From assembly GCF_036173065.1 (NCBI RefSeq), contig NZ_CP108041.1, positions 1,364,001-1,428,000 on the forward strand: a DNA stretch of 64,000 bases. Reading direction: 5' to 3'. Positions 26,060-35,536 of this stretch are shown here, piece after piece. The translations under genes were made by a program, and so were the position numbers. The notes under the pieces are model-generated. The model made no database searches. It was not told the origin of the DNA and saw only the letters and a list, made by a program, of their open reading frames with translations. How positions within the stretch are numbered: position 1 is the stretch's first letter; every line of letters begins with the position of its first letter. Source of the DNA: Rhodococcus sp. NBC_00297 (lineage in GTDB: Bacteria; Actinomycetota; Actinomycetes; Mycobacteriales; Mycobacteriaceae).

Positions 26060-27646
26060 TCAGCGGCGCACGCTCACGTCGGGGTGATCGTGCGACTCGT
26101 CGTCGGAATGCGGAGGGAGGGGATGCGAGGGGAGAAAGACCAGCGTCAACACACCGGCCACGGCGGTGACCATCCCGGCGACGAGACTGCCGGTGGTGAA
26201 GCCGTCGACGAAGCGTTCGCGTGCGAGATCGGACAGTTGCGACCCGAGCAGTGCCCCGGTGGCACCCAACGAGTCCGCCGCCTGGCGTGCGGCTTCGAGC
26301 GCGGCGCCCACCGACTCCTGCGCGGGTTCCATCAGGACGGTCGGCAACTGCGTCGTGTTCAGACCGTCCCGGTACACCGACAGAGCGACCGACCCGATCA
26401 CGGCGACACCGAGTGTTCCGCCGAGCTCGCGGGTGGCATCGTTGACCGCTGATCCCATCCCGGCCTTGTCGGTCGGAACGACTCCCATGATCGCCTCCGT
26501 CGCAGGGGCACTCGTCAGACCCAGGCCTGCGCCCAGCAGCACCATCTGACCCGCGATCTGCAGGTAGGACGTGCCCGTGTCGATCTGCGAGATCCACAGG
26601 AACGCAGCCGTCAACGATGCCAGGCCGGCGGCCACCACGATCTTGGAACCGACCAGTACCGCCAGGCGGGGACCCACCAGCGAGAACACTGCCAGCGATC
26701 CCGCGACGGGCAGCATGCGCACGCCGGTCTCGAGGGCACCGAAGCCGCGCACGGACTGGAAGTACTGGGTGACGAGGAAGATGAACCCGAACAGCGCGAA
26801 GAACGCACTGGTGACCGCCCCACTGGCAGCCGTGAAGCGCATGTTCGTGAACAGCCGCACGTCCAGCATCGGGTGGCGAGCGCGCGACTCCCGGAGAACG
26901 AAGGTGACCAGCAACGCGGCGGCCACACCGAATCCGAGCGCCGTCGACGCCGAGGACCACCCGCGGCCGGGGCCTTCGATGATGGCGTGCACCAGTGACC
27001 CCAGGGCCAGCACGGACAGAAGCAAGCCCGACTTGTCCAGCGGCGGGGTCGACGGATCACGGGAGTTCGGCACGAAACGCACTGCGAGAGCGATGGTTGC
27101 GACAGCAGCGAGGCCGTTGAAGACGAAGATCGATCCCCACCAGAAATGTTCGATCAACGCCCCACCCACCACGGGTCCGACCGCGACCGAGACGCCGGTC
27201 GCCGCGCCCCACAGTCCGATGGCCATGACGCGTTCGGACCGCTCCTGGAACACGTTGGTCAGAATCGACAGCGTCACCGGGTACACCACGGCAGCCGCGA
27301 CACCGGCCAGCGCCCGCCACGCGATCAGCTGGGCGGGCTCACCACTCCACGCCCCACCCACCGATGCGACCGCGAAGAGCACGAGCCCGCCCACGAGGAA
27401 GGGACGGCGACCGAACCGGTCGCTGAGCGATCCCCCGGCCAGCACCAACGCAGCGAATGCCAGATTGAAGGCATCGACCACCCACAGCAGATCGCGCGTG
27501 GACGCCCCCAGGTCCTCGACGAGGGTGGGCAGCGCGATGTTGACGATCGTGGTGGACACGTTGACCACGAACACCGCGCAGCACAGCGTCACCAGGGCGG
27601 CCATCTTGCGCGAGCGGAGGGCCGGCACCGCGGCGAGGAACGTCAT
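26060..27646 (-). CDS. DHA2-family MFS multidrug exporter (EmrB/QacA-like, 14 segments)
   Basis: 528 residues from ATG 27646. Family motifs are VVNVSTTIVNIALPTL (motif D1), WVVDAFNLAFAALVLAGGSLSDRFGRRPFLVGGL (motif A), WRALAGVAAAVVYPVTLSIL (motif B region) and GLWGAATGVSVAVGPVVGGAL (motif C, the antiporter signature). The C-terminal repeat gives 14 predicted segments, and TRELGGTLGVAVIGSVALSVY is typical of DHA2. It exports drugs or toxic organics against protons. Its start codon overlaps the palindrome at 27645-27657 and it is divergent from a TetR gene, so repression by that TetR is likely. Confidence 0.9.
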   Translation of the reverse strand: MTFLAAVPALRSRKMAALVTLCCAVFVVNVSTTIVNIALPTLVEDLGASTRDLLWVVDAFNLAFAALVLAGGSLSDRFGRRPFLVGGLVLFAVASVGGAWSGEPAQLIAWRALAGVAAAVVYPVTLSILTNVFQERSERVMAIGLWGAATGVSVAVGPVVGGALIEHFWWGSIFVFNGLAAVATIALAVRFVPNSRDPSTPPLDKSGLLLSVLALGSLVHAIIEGPGRGWSSASTALGFGVAAALLVTFVLRESRARHPMLDVRLFTNMRFTAASGAVTSAFFALFGFIFLVTQYFQSVRGFGALETGVRMLPVAGSLAVFSLVGPRLAVLVGSKIVVAAGLASLTAAFLWISQIDTGTSYLQIAGQMVLLGAGLGLTSAPATEAIMGVVPTDKAGMGSAVNDATRELGGTLGVAVIGSVALSVYRDGLNTTQLPTVLMEPAQESVGAALEAARQAADSLGATGALLGSQLSDLARERFVDGFTTGSLVAGMVTAVAGVLTLVFLPSHPLPPHSDDESHDHPDVSVRR

Positions 27647-27657
27647 AACAAAGTTAT
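27645..27657. promoter_or_regulatory. TetR operator overlapping the exporter start codon
   Basis: ATAAC-aaa-GTTAT is a perfect 13-base palindrome in the 64-base gap between exporter and TetR gene, and it includes part of the exporter's ATG. No room remains for a normal ribosome site downstream of it, so the exporter mRNA may be leaderless or start very close to the ATG. Confidence 0.65.
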
Positions 27658-27710
27658 AGCAGGCGCGGCGGGCTCGTCGCATCCGGACGTCATCGTGGGA
27701 CCATGACGTC

Positions 27711-28397
27711 ATGGCCGCTCGACGAGACACCGACCGCACGGCGGACGACGGATCCACCCGCGAGCGCCTCGTCGACGCCGCCGTCGCTGTCCTGGCAGAG
27801 GAAGGCCCTGCCGAGATGAAGGTCCGTCGCATCAGCGACAGGGCAGGCTCCTCGACGATCACGGTCTACCACCACTTCGGGAACGTGGGCGGGCTGCTCG
27901 ACGCTGTCGTGGTGCGGGGATACGCGACGCTGACAGGGACTCTCGAGGACGCGGCCGCGTCGAACGACGACCCCGGTGTGCAGCTCTTCGCCATGGCCCT
28001 GGGAGCCAGAGGTTTCGCGCAGCGCAATCCGCACCTCTACGACCTGATGTTCGGACTCTCGCCGCGCGGAACCTACCGCGCGTCCGCTCCCCTTGTGCCA
28101 CAACAGCATTTCCGCAGGGCCTACGCCGTTCTGGTACGCAGCTGCCACCGACTGGTGACGGCCGGTCGCGTCGACATCGACGACCCGGAACAGATCGCCG
28201 CCCAGTTGTGGAGCCTGGTACACGGGTTCGTCTCACTCGAAGCGGCCGGCCACTTCGCCGATCACAGCGACCCAGTCGCGAGCGTCCTCGCGCCCATGGC
28301 TGTCGCCCAGCTCGTCGGTATCGGCGACGACCGCGCTCGGGCCACCCGCGGAGCGCTCGACGCCTACGCGACCTGGACCGCGACGGCAGTCGAGTAA
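27711..28397 (+). CDS. TetR-family transcriptional regulator of the DHA2 exporter
   Basis: 228 residues. STRERLVDAAVAVLAEEGPAEMKVRRISDRAGSSTITVYHHFGNVGGLLDAVVVRGY is the N-terminal HTH domain. The C-terminal part (NPHLYDLMFGLSPRGTY, AQLWSLVHGFVSLEAAGHF) matches the TetR_C_33/WHG-type ligand domain. It is divergent from the exporter at 26060-27646, with ATAAC-N3-GTTAT between. It is probably a local repressor induced by the exported compound, and not the regulator of the catabolic island that follows, whose operator is different. Confidence 0.88.
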   Translation: MAARRDTDRTADDGSTRERLVDAAVAVLAEEGPAEMKVRRISDRAGSSTITVYHHFGNVGGLLDAVVVRGYATLTGTLEDAAASNDDPGVQLFAMALGARGFAQRNPHLYDLMFGLSPRGTYRASAPLVPQQHFRRAYAVLVRSCHRLVTAGRVDIDDPEQIAAQLWSLVHGFVSLEAAGHFADHSDPVASVLAPMAVAQLVGIGDDRARATRGALDAYATWTATAVE

Positions 28398-28523
28398 GAG
28401 AACGCCCTGCCCGCTCGAGAGCTCGCCGATCGCGACTGCGACAACCTCGCAACCCGGATCGCGGCGCGCGGAGATGGGCACAGGCCCGTCGTGCCCGTCG
28501 TCGCACTGCCCTCACCTGCGTGA

Positions 28524-28552
28524 TTGACATCACAAGGACGTCATACTACTTT
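28524..28552 (+). promoter_or_regulatory. Sigma70-type promoter of the ABC importer operon
   Basis: TTGACA (28524-28529) is a perfect -35 box. After exactly 17 bases comes TACTTT (28547-28552) as the -10. The island operator begins at the very next base, so a bound repressor would cover the transcription start. Confidence 0.65.
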
Positions 28553-28570
28553 CAAACTGACATCAGTTCA
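28553..28570. promoter_or_regulatory. Island operator, site A (ABC importer operon)
   Basis: CAAACTGACATCAGTTCA matches the palindrome TGAACTGA-NN-TCAGTTCA at 14 of 16 arm positions; the right arm is perfect. It directly follows the -10 box and precedes the first binding lipoprotein gene by 57 bases. Confidence 0.7.
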
Positions 28571-28627
28571 GGAAGTCCACTCGCACCGACAGCCGAGCGG
28601 CCCTGTGAGTCCGAGAGAGGTCTGACC

Positions 28628-29662
28628 ATGCGGAGGATTCCCCGAGCCATCGCCACCGTTGCCATGGCAGCGTCGGCGTTCGCGCTCACAGCGTGCGGCG
28701 GCAGCACCACCCCGTCCGGGCCCGTCGAGGGCAGCTGGGACGACGTCGTCGCCGCGGCGAAGACGGAGGGCAGCGTGATGCTCTACTCCAGCCAGAAGCC
28801 TGCGAACCTCGACGCGCTGAAGGCCGCGTTCACGCAGAAGTACCCGGAGATCTCCATGGACTTCGTGCGCGGAACGGATTCCGAGATCAATCCCCGTGTC
28901 GAGACCGAGAACCGCACGGGTACAGGCATTGCCGACGTCCACATGGTGACCGACGCCTCGTGGATCGCCAGCGCGTCCGAGTCCGGCACCTTCTCCACCG
29001 AGATCGTGGGTCCGGACTTCGACGCACCCGACTACGACCGCGCGGCCAGCGTGAAGAACGACCGCTTTTTCCTCTCGTCCGCCGCTGTCTTCGGCCTCGG
29101 GTGGAACACCGCCGCGGTGCCCGACGGTCTCGAGACCCCGCAGGACATTCTGGACCCGGCCTACCGCGGCCGCATCGGCATCGTCAATCCGACGGGCATC
29201 GCGTCGTACGTCGACCTGTATCGGCACTACGCCGAGAACTACGGCGAGGACTACTGGGACAAGCTGGCCGAACTGCAGCCGCGTGTCTACCCGAGCGCCC
29301 TGGCCGTCGCGCAGGCCCTGACGTCGGGTGAAGTGGTGGTCTCGCCCAGCGTCCAGCCGCTCGTCACCGAGGTCGACGCGGGCGCTCCCGTCGACTGGGT
29401 GCTGCCGGAGAACCCTTGGGGCACACCGTGGTACACCGAGGTCCTGAGTGCGGCGCCGCATCCGAACGCGGCTCAGGTCCTGGCGGACTTCATGGTGACC
29501 GCCGAGGGACAGGCCGCGCTGAACGGTGGCTACGCCGCCGCGCTGCCGGATGTTCCGGGCGCCGTCGAGCGGGCACAGAACATCGCCTCACCCGATCCCG
29601 CCGATCTGACCCCCGAGAACGTCGACCGGTACTCGCAGGAATGGTCGCAGCTCTTCCAGTGA
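28628..29662 (+). CDS. ABC importer binding lipoprotein 1 (Fbp/AfuA-like family 1 solute-binding)
   Basis: 344 residues. The signal peptide ends in a lipobox, LTA-Cys23, then GGSTT. The mature protein begins EGSWDDVVAAAKTEGSVMLYSSQKPANLDALKAAFTQKYP and contains GTDSEINPRVETENRTGTGIADVHMVTD, GRIGIVNPTGIASYVDLYRHY and AAPHPNAAQVLADFMVTAEGQAAL, the layout of FbpA/AfuA/PhnS-like binding proteins. Two close paralogues lie at 48433-49470 and 57407-58462. Although the family is often called ferric-binding, the catabolic surroundings and non-IdeR operator suggest an organic ligand. It is the first gene of the importer operon. Confidence 0.9.
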   Translation: MRRIPRAIATVAMAASAFALTACGGSTTPSGPVEGSWDDVVAAAKTEGSVMLYSSQKPANLDALKAAFTQKYPEISMDFVRGTDSEINPRVETENRTGTGIADVHMVTDASWIASASESGTFSTEIVGPDFDAPDYDRAASVKNDRFFLSSAAVFGLGWNTAAVPDGLETPQDILDPAYRGRIGIVNPTGIASYVDLYRHYAENYGEDYWDKLAELQPRVYPSALAVAQALTSGEVVVSPSVQPLVTEVDAGAPVDWVLPENPWGTPWYTEVLSAAPHPNAAQVLADFMVTAEGQAALNGGYAAALPDVPGAVERAQNIASPDPADLTPENVDRYSQEWSQLFQ

Positions 29663-29714
29663 CGGGGACGCGACCGCTCTCGACCATCCGAACTCGTCAT
29701 CCAGGGAGGTGATC

Positions 29715-30500
29715 ATGGACGCTCGGACAGCGCCTTCACACGGCTCACGTGTGCTCGTCACCGGCGCCGCGCGCGGCATCGGTGCGGCATGTGCCGCGCG
29801 CTTCGCCTCTTCCGGAGCGACCGTGTACGTCACGGACGTGGACGACGAAGGTGGTCGCGCGGTCGCCGACACCCTCGGACCGTCGGTTCGCTACCTGCAT
29901 CTGGACGTGGCGTCGGAAGCCGAGTGGGACGCGTGCGTGCAGAGAATCGAAGCGGACGGTGGAGGCCTCGACGTGCTGGTGGCCAACGCCGGGGCGGCGC
30001 ACCGCGGCGACATCGCCGACACCTCACTGGCCGACTTCCGCCGCATGCTCGACATCAACCTGGTCGGCACCTTCCTCGCCCTCAGGACGGCGAGCACCGC
30101 CGTGAAGTCCGGCGGTTCCGTGATCACGGTGTCGTCCCTGCGCGGAATCCTCGCGACAGCAAAGCTCGGCGCCTATGGCGCCTCGAAGTTCGGTGTGCGG
30201 GCCCTCACCCGAGTGGCTGCGCTCGAGCTCGCCGAGCGGGGGATCCGAGTCAACTCGGTGTGCCCCGGAAGCATCGACACCGACATCACCGGTAGCGAGG
30301 ACTTCGCCGACCACGATGTCGCCGGCTATGTGCGCACCATTCCGATGCAGCGGCGGGGCACCACCGGCGACGTCGCGGACGCCGTCGTGTTCCTCGCCGG
30401 ATCCGAGAGCAGCTACATCACAGGAACCGACCTCGTCGTCGACGGTGGTCTGGCGGCCGGCGCGCGAACACCCACACACACCTCTGGACAGAAGGCATGA
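29715..30500 (+). CDS. SDR dehydrogenase inside the ABC importer operon
   Basis: 261 residues from ATG 29715, with AGGGAGG six bases upstream; GTG 29709 is also open. The classical SDR pattern is present: VLVTGAARGIGAACAARFASSG, VTDVDDEG (Asp, NAD preference), LVANAGAAHRGD, ITVSSLRGI, AYGASKFGVRALTR (YxxxK) and NSVCPGSIDTDI. It sits between the binding lipoprotein and the ATPase, one base before the latter, so it is certainly co-transcribed with the importer. It probably oxidises a hydroxyl of the imported compound. Confidence 0.88.
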   Translation: MDARTAPSHGSRVLVTGAARGIGAACAARFASSGATVYVTDVDDEGGRAVADTLGPSVRYLHLDVASEAEWDACVQRIEADGGGLDVLVANAGAAHRGDIADTSLADFRRMLDINLVGTFLALRTASTAVKSGGSVITVSSLRGILATAKLGAYGASKFGVRALTRVAALELAERGIRVNSVCPGSIDTDITGSEDFADHDVAGYVRTIPMQRRGTTGDVADAVVFLAGSESSYITGTDLVVDGGLAAGARTPTHTSGQKA

Positions 30501-30501
30501 G

Positions 30502-31668
30502 ATGACCGATCGCTTCACCATTTCCGGACTGACCAAGACGTACGGCAGCACGAAGGTCGTGGACGGTCTCGACATCGACATCGAGCAGGGCGAGTTCCTG
30601 GTTCTTCTCGGCCCGAGTGGCTGTGGAAAGACCACCACGCTGCGGTGCCTCGCGGGGCTCGAGACGCCCCAGGGCGGGCGTATCTCGTTCAAGGACAGGA
30701 CGGTCTTCGACGCGGACCAGCGAGTCGACGTCCCCGCGCACAAGCGCAACATCGGCATGGTTTTTCAGTCCTACGCCCTGTGGCCGCACATGACGGTGCG
30801 CCGCAACATCAAGTACCCCCTCGACGTCCGCGGACTCACCAAGTCCTTCGGACCGGGAGCCGTCGAGGCAGCGGCCGACATGGTGGACTGCGGCGCACTG
30901 CTCGACCGGTATCCGTCGCAACTCAGTGGTGGCCAACAGCAGCGCGTGGCGGTCGCCCGCGGGCTGGTCGCGCGTCCGGACCTCATCCTCTTCGACGAGC
31001 CGCTCAGCAACCTCGATGCCCGGCTGCGCGATCAGGTCCGGTCCCAGATCCACCGCCTGCACCGCGAACTCGGGTTCACCGCCGTGTTCGTGACCCACGA
31101 CCAGTCCGAGGCATTCGCACTGGGCGATCGTCTGGCCATCATGAAATCGGGTCGCATCGAGCAGCTCGACACGCCGTCGAGCGTGTTCGAGAACCCAGGC
31201 TCGGACTACGTCGCGGCATTCATCGGCATGGCCAACAAGCTCGAACTGCGCAGGGCGCACGACGGCTGGCAGACCTCCGCGGGTGACGCGATCGATCTCC
31301 GCGACTCGGTGGTCCGCGATCGTGCCGACGAGGGCGATTCCGCGGTCGCACGGCTGCGTCCGGACGACCTGCTCCTGCACCGCAGCATGGCCGAGGTTCC
31401 GCCCGGCCACGTCGGACTGCACGCCGCCCTCGTCGATCACGAGTACGGAGGTCGGCACTTCGATGTGACCGTGCGGTCCGGCGCCGAGACACTCACCCTG
31501 CGTGCGTCGGCCGCCGAGCACGGCCTCGCGCTGCGTTCGGCCGAGCCGGGTGACGCCGTGGTCGTCTCCTTCTCCCCCGCAGCGCTGCGGGTGTTCCCCT
31601 CGGCGCCCTCCACCGCGACCGCCGCGGACACCGCACCCGTCGCCGCAGCAGTGGGGAGCGCATCGTGA
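30502..31668 (+). CDS. ABC importer ATPase (FbpC/PotA-like)
   Basis: 388 residues. Walker A is [20 protein letters not shown], the Q-loop [13 protein letters not shown], the signature [15 protein letters not shown], Walker [17 protein letters not shown] and the H-loop [12 protein letters not shown]-terminal TOBE domain of ~120 residues follows ([34 protein letters not shown]). It is the CUT1/Fbp type of ATPase energising the permease with which it overlaps by GTGA at 31665-31668. The only ABC ATPase in the window, it may serve all three paralogous binding proteins. Confidence 0.93.
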   Translation: MTDRFTISGLTKTYGSTKVVDGLDIDIEQGEFLVLLGPSGCGKTTTLRCLAGLETPQGGRISFKDRTVFDADQRVDVPAHKRNIGMVFQSYALWPHMTVRRNIKYPLDVRGLTKSFGPGAVEAAADMVDCGALLDRYPSQLSGGQQQRVAVARGLVARPDLILFDEPLSNLDARLRDQVRSQIHRLHRELGFTAVFVTHDQSEAFALGDRLAIMKSGRIEQLDTPSSVFENPGSDYVAAFIGMANKLELRRAHDGWQTSAGDAIDLRDSVVRDRADEGDSAVARLRPDDLLLHRSMAEVPPGHVGLHAALVDHEYGGRHFDVTVRSGAETLTLRASAAEHGLALRSAEPGDAVVVSFSPAALRVFPSAPSTATAADTAPVAAAVGSAS

Positions 31669-33389
31669 CCGCCACCCTCACACCCCCCGACACCGACACG
31701 ACGCCGCCGCCGGCGGGACGACGGTCACGGCTGACCGGCCCCTGGCGTGCCCGGCTCGGTTACGGCATTCTTCTCGCCGTTCTCGCCTATCTGGTCGTCC
31801 TCCCCATGGTGCGTCTGCAGATGCTCGCGTTCGAGGACGGAGCGCGGGGCTACCGCAGCCAGTACGGACGGTTCGACATCGCCCAGACACTGTGGACAAC
31901 AGTGATTCTGGCGCTGGGATCGCTCGTCATCGCGCTCGTTCTCGGCACCCTGCTCGCCTACGCCGCGAGCCGCCTTCCGGCGCGACTCGGGTTCCTCAAG
32001 ATGATTCCCATCCTGCCCATCGTGCTTCCCGCGGTCGCCAACATCGTCGGCTGGGCCTTCCTGCTGTCACCAGGACCCGGCTACCTCAATGTCGTACTGC
32101 GCGCGCTGCCCTGGTGGAGCGATCTCGAGAGCGGCCCCGTGGACGTCTACACGGTGCCGTGGATCGTCATCCTGACCGGATTCGGTCTGACGTCGTTCGT
32201 CTATCTCTTCGTGTCCTCGGGAATGGACAACATTAGTTCGGAGCACCTCGAGGCCGCTCGGATCAGCGGATCGTCCTCGATGGGTGTGTTCTTCCGTATC
32301 GTTCTCCCCCTGCTCCGTCCGTCGCTCATCTACGGCGGTGGTATCGCGTTCCTCCTCGGTCTCGGCCAGTTCACCGGACCACTCCTGTTGGGTCAGAACA
32401 GCGGAGTGAAGGTCCTCACCACCGAGATGTACCGGCGGGTGTCGGAATCACCGTCCGACTTCGCGGCCGCCGCAGCTGCCGGTTCACCCCTCGTCCTGTT
32501 CGGACTGGCGCTGGTTCTGGTGCAGAAGATGTTGCTGGGCAATCAGAGCCGGTTCGTCACTCACGGCGGCAAGGCGTTCTCCGCACCCTCGGGCCGCGGA
32601 ACGTGGGCGGCCGTCACCATCAGTGTGTACGCCCTGTTCGCGCTGCTGATCCCCATCGTCGGACTCGTCATCGTGTCGCTGACCCCGTACTGGTCGGACA
32701 CCCTGACCCTGGATCTGTTGACGCTGGACAACTTCCGGGCCCTCATCTCCGACGACGCGATCGTCTCGTCCGTACTCACCAGCATCCTCACGTCCCTCGC
32801 CGCGGTGGCCGTGTGCATCCCCATCGGGTACGTCATGGCCAACCTGTTGGTCCGCGGTCGTCGCTTCCGCGTCCTGGGCATGATCGGCGACTTCATCACC
32901 GCCCTGCCACTGGGTATCCCCGCGGTCATCTTCGGTGTGGGGTTCCTGCTCACGTACACCGAACCTCCGTTGATCCTCTACGGCACTCGCACGGTGATCG
33001 TGCTCGTCTACATCGTGCTGATGTTGCCGTTCTCGGTCCGACTGCAGATGACGGCGATGCTCGCGCTGGGCAACACCTACACCGAGGCCTCGGCCACCAG
33101 CGGCGCCTCGCCCGTGGTGACCAATCTTCGAATTCTGTTGCCACTCATGCGAGGAGCCATCTTCGGCGCCGTCGCCCTGATGTTCATCCTTCTGACTCAC
33201 GAGTTCGCCGCCTCGCTGCTCGTCCGCGCCTCGACGACCCAGGTCATGGGCACCCTGCTCTACGACATGTGGCAGAACGGCTCGTACCCGCTCGTCGCGG
33301 CGATGGCGCTGCTCATGACCGCGGTGACCACCACGGGAGTCGCGATCGCCATGCTCGTCGGCGGTCGCAACGTCCTCAGCAAGCTCTGA
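31665..33389 (+). CDS. ABC importer permease, fused two-domain type (FbpB-like)
   Basis: 574 residues from a GTG overlapping the ATPase stop. About 12 membrane segments form two binding-protein-dependent transport domains. The two EAA loops are visible: EAARISGSSSMGVFFRIVLPLLRPSLIYGG near residue 200 and EASATSGASPVVTNLRILLPLMRGAIFGA near residue 475. The fused FbpB-type layout fits a single-polypeptide permease working with a dimeric ATPase. It is followed 10 bases later by another SDR gene in the same operon. Confidence 0.92.
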   Translation: MTATLTPPDTDTTPPPAGRRSRLTGPWRARLGYGILLAVLAYLVVLPMVRLQMLAFEDGARGYRSQYGRFDIAQTLWTTVILALGSLVIALVLGTLLAYAASRLPARLGFLKMIPILPIVLPAVANIVGWAFLLSPGPGYLNVVLRALPWWSDLESGPVDVYTVPWIVILTGFGLTSFVYLFVSSGMDNISSEHLEAARISGSSSMGVFFRIVLPLLRPSLIYGGGIAFLLGLGQFTGPLLLGQNSGVKVLTTEMYRRVSESPSDFAAAAAAGSPLVLFGLALVLVQKMLLGNQSRFVTHGGKAFSAPSGRGTWAAVTISVYALFALLIPIVGLVIVSLTPYWSDTLTLDLLTLDNFRALISDDAIVSSVLTSILTSLAAVAVCIPIGYVMANLLVRGRRFRVLGMIGDFITALPLGIPAVIFGVGFLLTYTEPPLILYGTRTVIVLVYIVLMLPFSVRLQMTAMLALGNTYTEASATSGASPVVTNLRILLPLMRGAIFGAVALMFILLTHEFAASLLVRASTTQVMGTLLYDMWQNGSYPLVAAMALLMTAVTTTGVAIAMLVGGRNVLSKL

Positions 33390-33399
33390 AAGGCACACC

Positions 33400-34164
33400 A
33401 TGCCCGAAGGCAGTACCCGTCTGACCGACAAGGTGATCCTCGTGACCGGCGCGACCGGCGGGATCGGTGTCGACATCGTGACGAGGCTGGCGTCCGAGGG
33501 AGCCAGCGTGATCGTCACCGATGTCGACCAGAGCGCCTGCGACGCAGCGGCGCACGCGCTGGAACGCCCCGACTCGCATCTGGCGTGCGCGCTGGACATC
33601 ACCGACGAGGAGCAGTGGGCGGCGACCCTCGCCCTCGTGGAGGACCGTCACGGCACGCTCGACGCCGTCGTCAACAACGGTGCGATCGGATCGCTCGCCA
33701 CCGTCGTCGACGAGACGGTGGAGCAGTATCGCCGCGTCGTCGAGGTGAGTCAGACCGGTACGTGGCTGGGGATGAAGCACGCCGGCGCCCTGATCGAGCG
33801 GACCGGCGGCGGATCGGTGGTCAACATCTGCTCCATCCTCGGCAGCGTCGGCGGACTGGGCAACAGCATCGCCTACGCCGCGGCGAAGGGTGCCGTGCGG
33901 ACCATGACGAAGAACGCGGCGCTGCACTGGGCCCGCCTCGGGGTGCGGGTCAACTCGATCCACCCCGGTTTCATCGCGACCCCGCCACTGCTCGCGCGCT
34001 ACGAGGGCACACCGCGCCACGAGGCCATGCTGGCCGGCACACCGATGGGACGACTGGGTTCCGGCGCGGAAGTCGCTGCCGCGGTGGCGTTCCTGGCCGG
34101 TGACGATGCACGCTTCGTGACCGGTACCGAGCTGTACGTCGACGGCGGGTGGACCGCCGCCTGA
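33400..34164 (+). CDS. SDR dehydrogenase, last gene of the importer operon
   Basis: 254 residues. VILVTGATGGIGVDIVTRL, VTDVDQSACD (NAD-type Asp), VVNNGAIGS (NNAG replaced by NNGA), VNICSILGSVGG and AYAAAKGAVRTMTKNAALHW (YxxxK) are followed by RVNSIHPGFIATPPL. The C-terminal GTELYVDGGWTA is typical of classical SDRs. It lies ten bases after the permease. The family oxidises secondary alcohols, including 3-hydroxyacyl-CoA and ring hydroxyls; the exact substrate is unknown. It is convergent with the MBL-fold gene, three bases apart. Confidence 0.87.
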   Translation: MPEGSTRLTDKVILVTGATGGIGVDIVTRLASEGASVIVTDVDQSACDAAAHALERPDSHLACALDITDEEQWAATLALVEDRHGTLDAVVNNGAIGSLATVVDETVEQYRRVVEVSQTGTWLGMKHAGALIERTGGGSVVNICSILGSVGGLGNSIAYAAAKGAVRTMTKNAALHWARLGVRVNSIHPGFIATPPLLARYEGTPRHEAMLAGTPMGRLGSGAEVAAAVAFLAGDDARFVTGTELYVDGGWTAA

Positions 34165-34167
34165 GTC

Positions 34168-35184
34168 TCAGGCGACGCTGAACACGTCGACGCCGTCCTG
34201 GTTCTCCACACGCAGCACGCCCCGGTGGACGTCCAGATCGAGGTGGGCCAGGGTCTCGCAGACCGCGACCATGCGATCGAACGTTCCGAGATCCGCGAAC
34301 GGGCGATCACGACGGGTCCACGGAAGGCGCTCGGCCACATCGAGGCCGGTCGCCCGGGTCAGGTCGGCGACGACCGCACGGGTCGCCGCCAAGCGGCGGG
34401 CGTGGTGATCGAGGAGTTCGCGCACGCGCGCGTGCAGACCGACACCGGTGTCCCCGTGAGCGGGCAGCACCGTGCGATCCCGATCGTCGAGCATCATCTC
34501 CAACGACTTCAGGTAGTGCCCCAGGGGCAGGTCCCACTCACCGAGTTCGAATCCGATCGACGGGGTGATGGTCGGCAGAACGTGGTCGCCCGTGTAGCTG
34601 ATGTCTCGGTCGAGATCGTGGAACACCATGTGGCCCTTGGTGTGGCCGGGCGTGTGCACCGCGGTCAACCGGTGTCCGGGGATGTCGAGGGCGCCCTCGG
34701 TGAGCCACGCGTCCGGCGGCTCCCAGTCGTCCGAGTCGAAGTCCTCGTCGCTGGTGTCCAGGCGAACCGCTCGCGCGATGTCGTCGGCGCCGGCCCGTTC
34801 CAGCTCACGCAGTGACGATGTCGGCATGTTGGAGGCAAGCTCCCCGATGGCGACGATCCCCGGCGCCTCGGCCGACCCGAGGTGGATGCGGCAGCCGTGT
34901 CGACGGCGGAGGTCGACGGCGAAGGTGTAGTGGTCACGGTGGACGTGAGTGACGAACACGTCGTGTACGTCGTCCGGTCGGCAACCGAATTCGCCCAGCG
35001 CGGTGGAGAACTCGTCATATGTACCCGGCCGTCGCCATCCGCCGTCGATCAGCGCCAGGCCCCTGTCGGTCTCCAGGGCATAGACGTTGATGGCACGGAG
35101 TCCGTCGGACGGCATCTGCAGTGGCACCCGGTGGATGCCGTCCGCGATCCGAACGGATCCCGGATCGGACCACCGGGCGGTCAC
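34168..35184 (-). CDS. Metallo-beta-lactamase-fold hydrolase
   Basis: 338 residues from a GTG that overlaps the EthD stop (GTGA). The zinc-binding motif VTHVHRDHYTF is HxHxDH. It is followed by AVHTPGHTKGHMVFHD (third His), YTGDHVLP (bridging Asp) and LPAHGDTG (last His), so the dinuclear site is complete. The C-terminal ~90 residues (VRELLDHHARRLAATRAVVADLT...) form the helical extension seen in the LACTB2-like/MBL group. Such enzymes open lactones, thioesters or cyclic amides. A lactonase or thioesterase role in the island is plausible but unproven. Confidence 0.88.
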   Translation of the reverse strand: MTARWSDPGSVRIADGIHRVPLQMPSDGLRAINVYALETDRGLALIDGGWRRPGTYDEFSTALGEFGCRPDDVHDVFVTHVHRDHYTFAVDLRRRHGCRIHLGSAEAPGIVAIGELASNMPTSSLRELERAGADDIARAVRLDTSDEDFDSDDWEPPDAWLTEGALDIPGHRLTAVHTPGHTKGHMVFHDLDRDISYTGDHVLPTITPSIGFELGEWDLPLGHYLKSLEMMLDDRDRTVLPAHGDTGVGLHARVRELLDHHARRLAATRAVVADLTRATGLDVAERLPWTRRDRPFADLGTFDRMVAVCETLAHLDLDVHRGVLRVENQDGVDVFSVA

Positions 35185-35516
35185 GAGGTGGTCGACGTGT
35201 CGGCGACCATGGTCCGCTCGTCGCCGTACCAGATCATCCGTCGCCCACGCATGGTTCCGACGTGCTCGACGGCGACCTTCCACTCCGGACTGGCGAGCGC
35301 GGTCTTGAGATCGTCGCGCGAGGCGAAGCTCAGAATGGACAGTCCGTCCCACCCGGCGCTGCGCTCGTCTATCGAGTGGACGATGTCGATGTGCTGCCAC
35401 CGCAGCAGGCCCGGGAGCGGGTAGGTCACCTCCGCGTGCTCACCGCGCCACCACGTCATGAACTGCTCGTGCGTCCAGTCGTTCGGACGGGCGGCGAGAA
35501 CCATCAGATCGAACAT
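35181..35516 (-). CDS. EthD-domain protein
   Basis: 111 residues, a single dimeric alpha+beta-barrel unit: MFDLMVLAARPNDWTHEQFMTWWRGEHAEVTYPLPGLLRW, then DGLSILSFASRDDLKTALASPEW. The WWRGEHA helix with its His is the EthD signature. Relatives assist ring or ether catabolism, act as small decarboxylases or cyclases, or have unknown roles. It is translationally coupled to the downstream MBL-fold gene, and a weak island operator lies 21 bases upstream of its start. Confidence 0.85.
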   Translation of the reverse strand: MFDLMVLAARPNDWTHEQFMTWWRGEHAEVTYPLPGLLRWQHIDIVHSIDERSAGWDGLSILSFASRDDLKTALASPEWKVAVEHVGTMRGRRMIWYGDERTMVADTSTTS

Positions 35517-35536
35517 GATTTCCTCCAGGGTGTGGT

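Noticed and set aside
26046-26960. Extension of the LysR frame upstream of 26045
   Set aside because: The added residues are a shadow of the DHA2 exporter gene. The LysR HTH begins directly after GTG 26045.
28628-29662. Ferric-iron binding protein as the specific function of the Fbp-like lipoproteins
   Set aside because: There is no IdeR box here, whereas true iron genes in this window have one. The control site and neighbours are catabolic.
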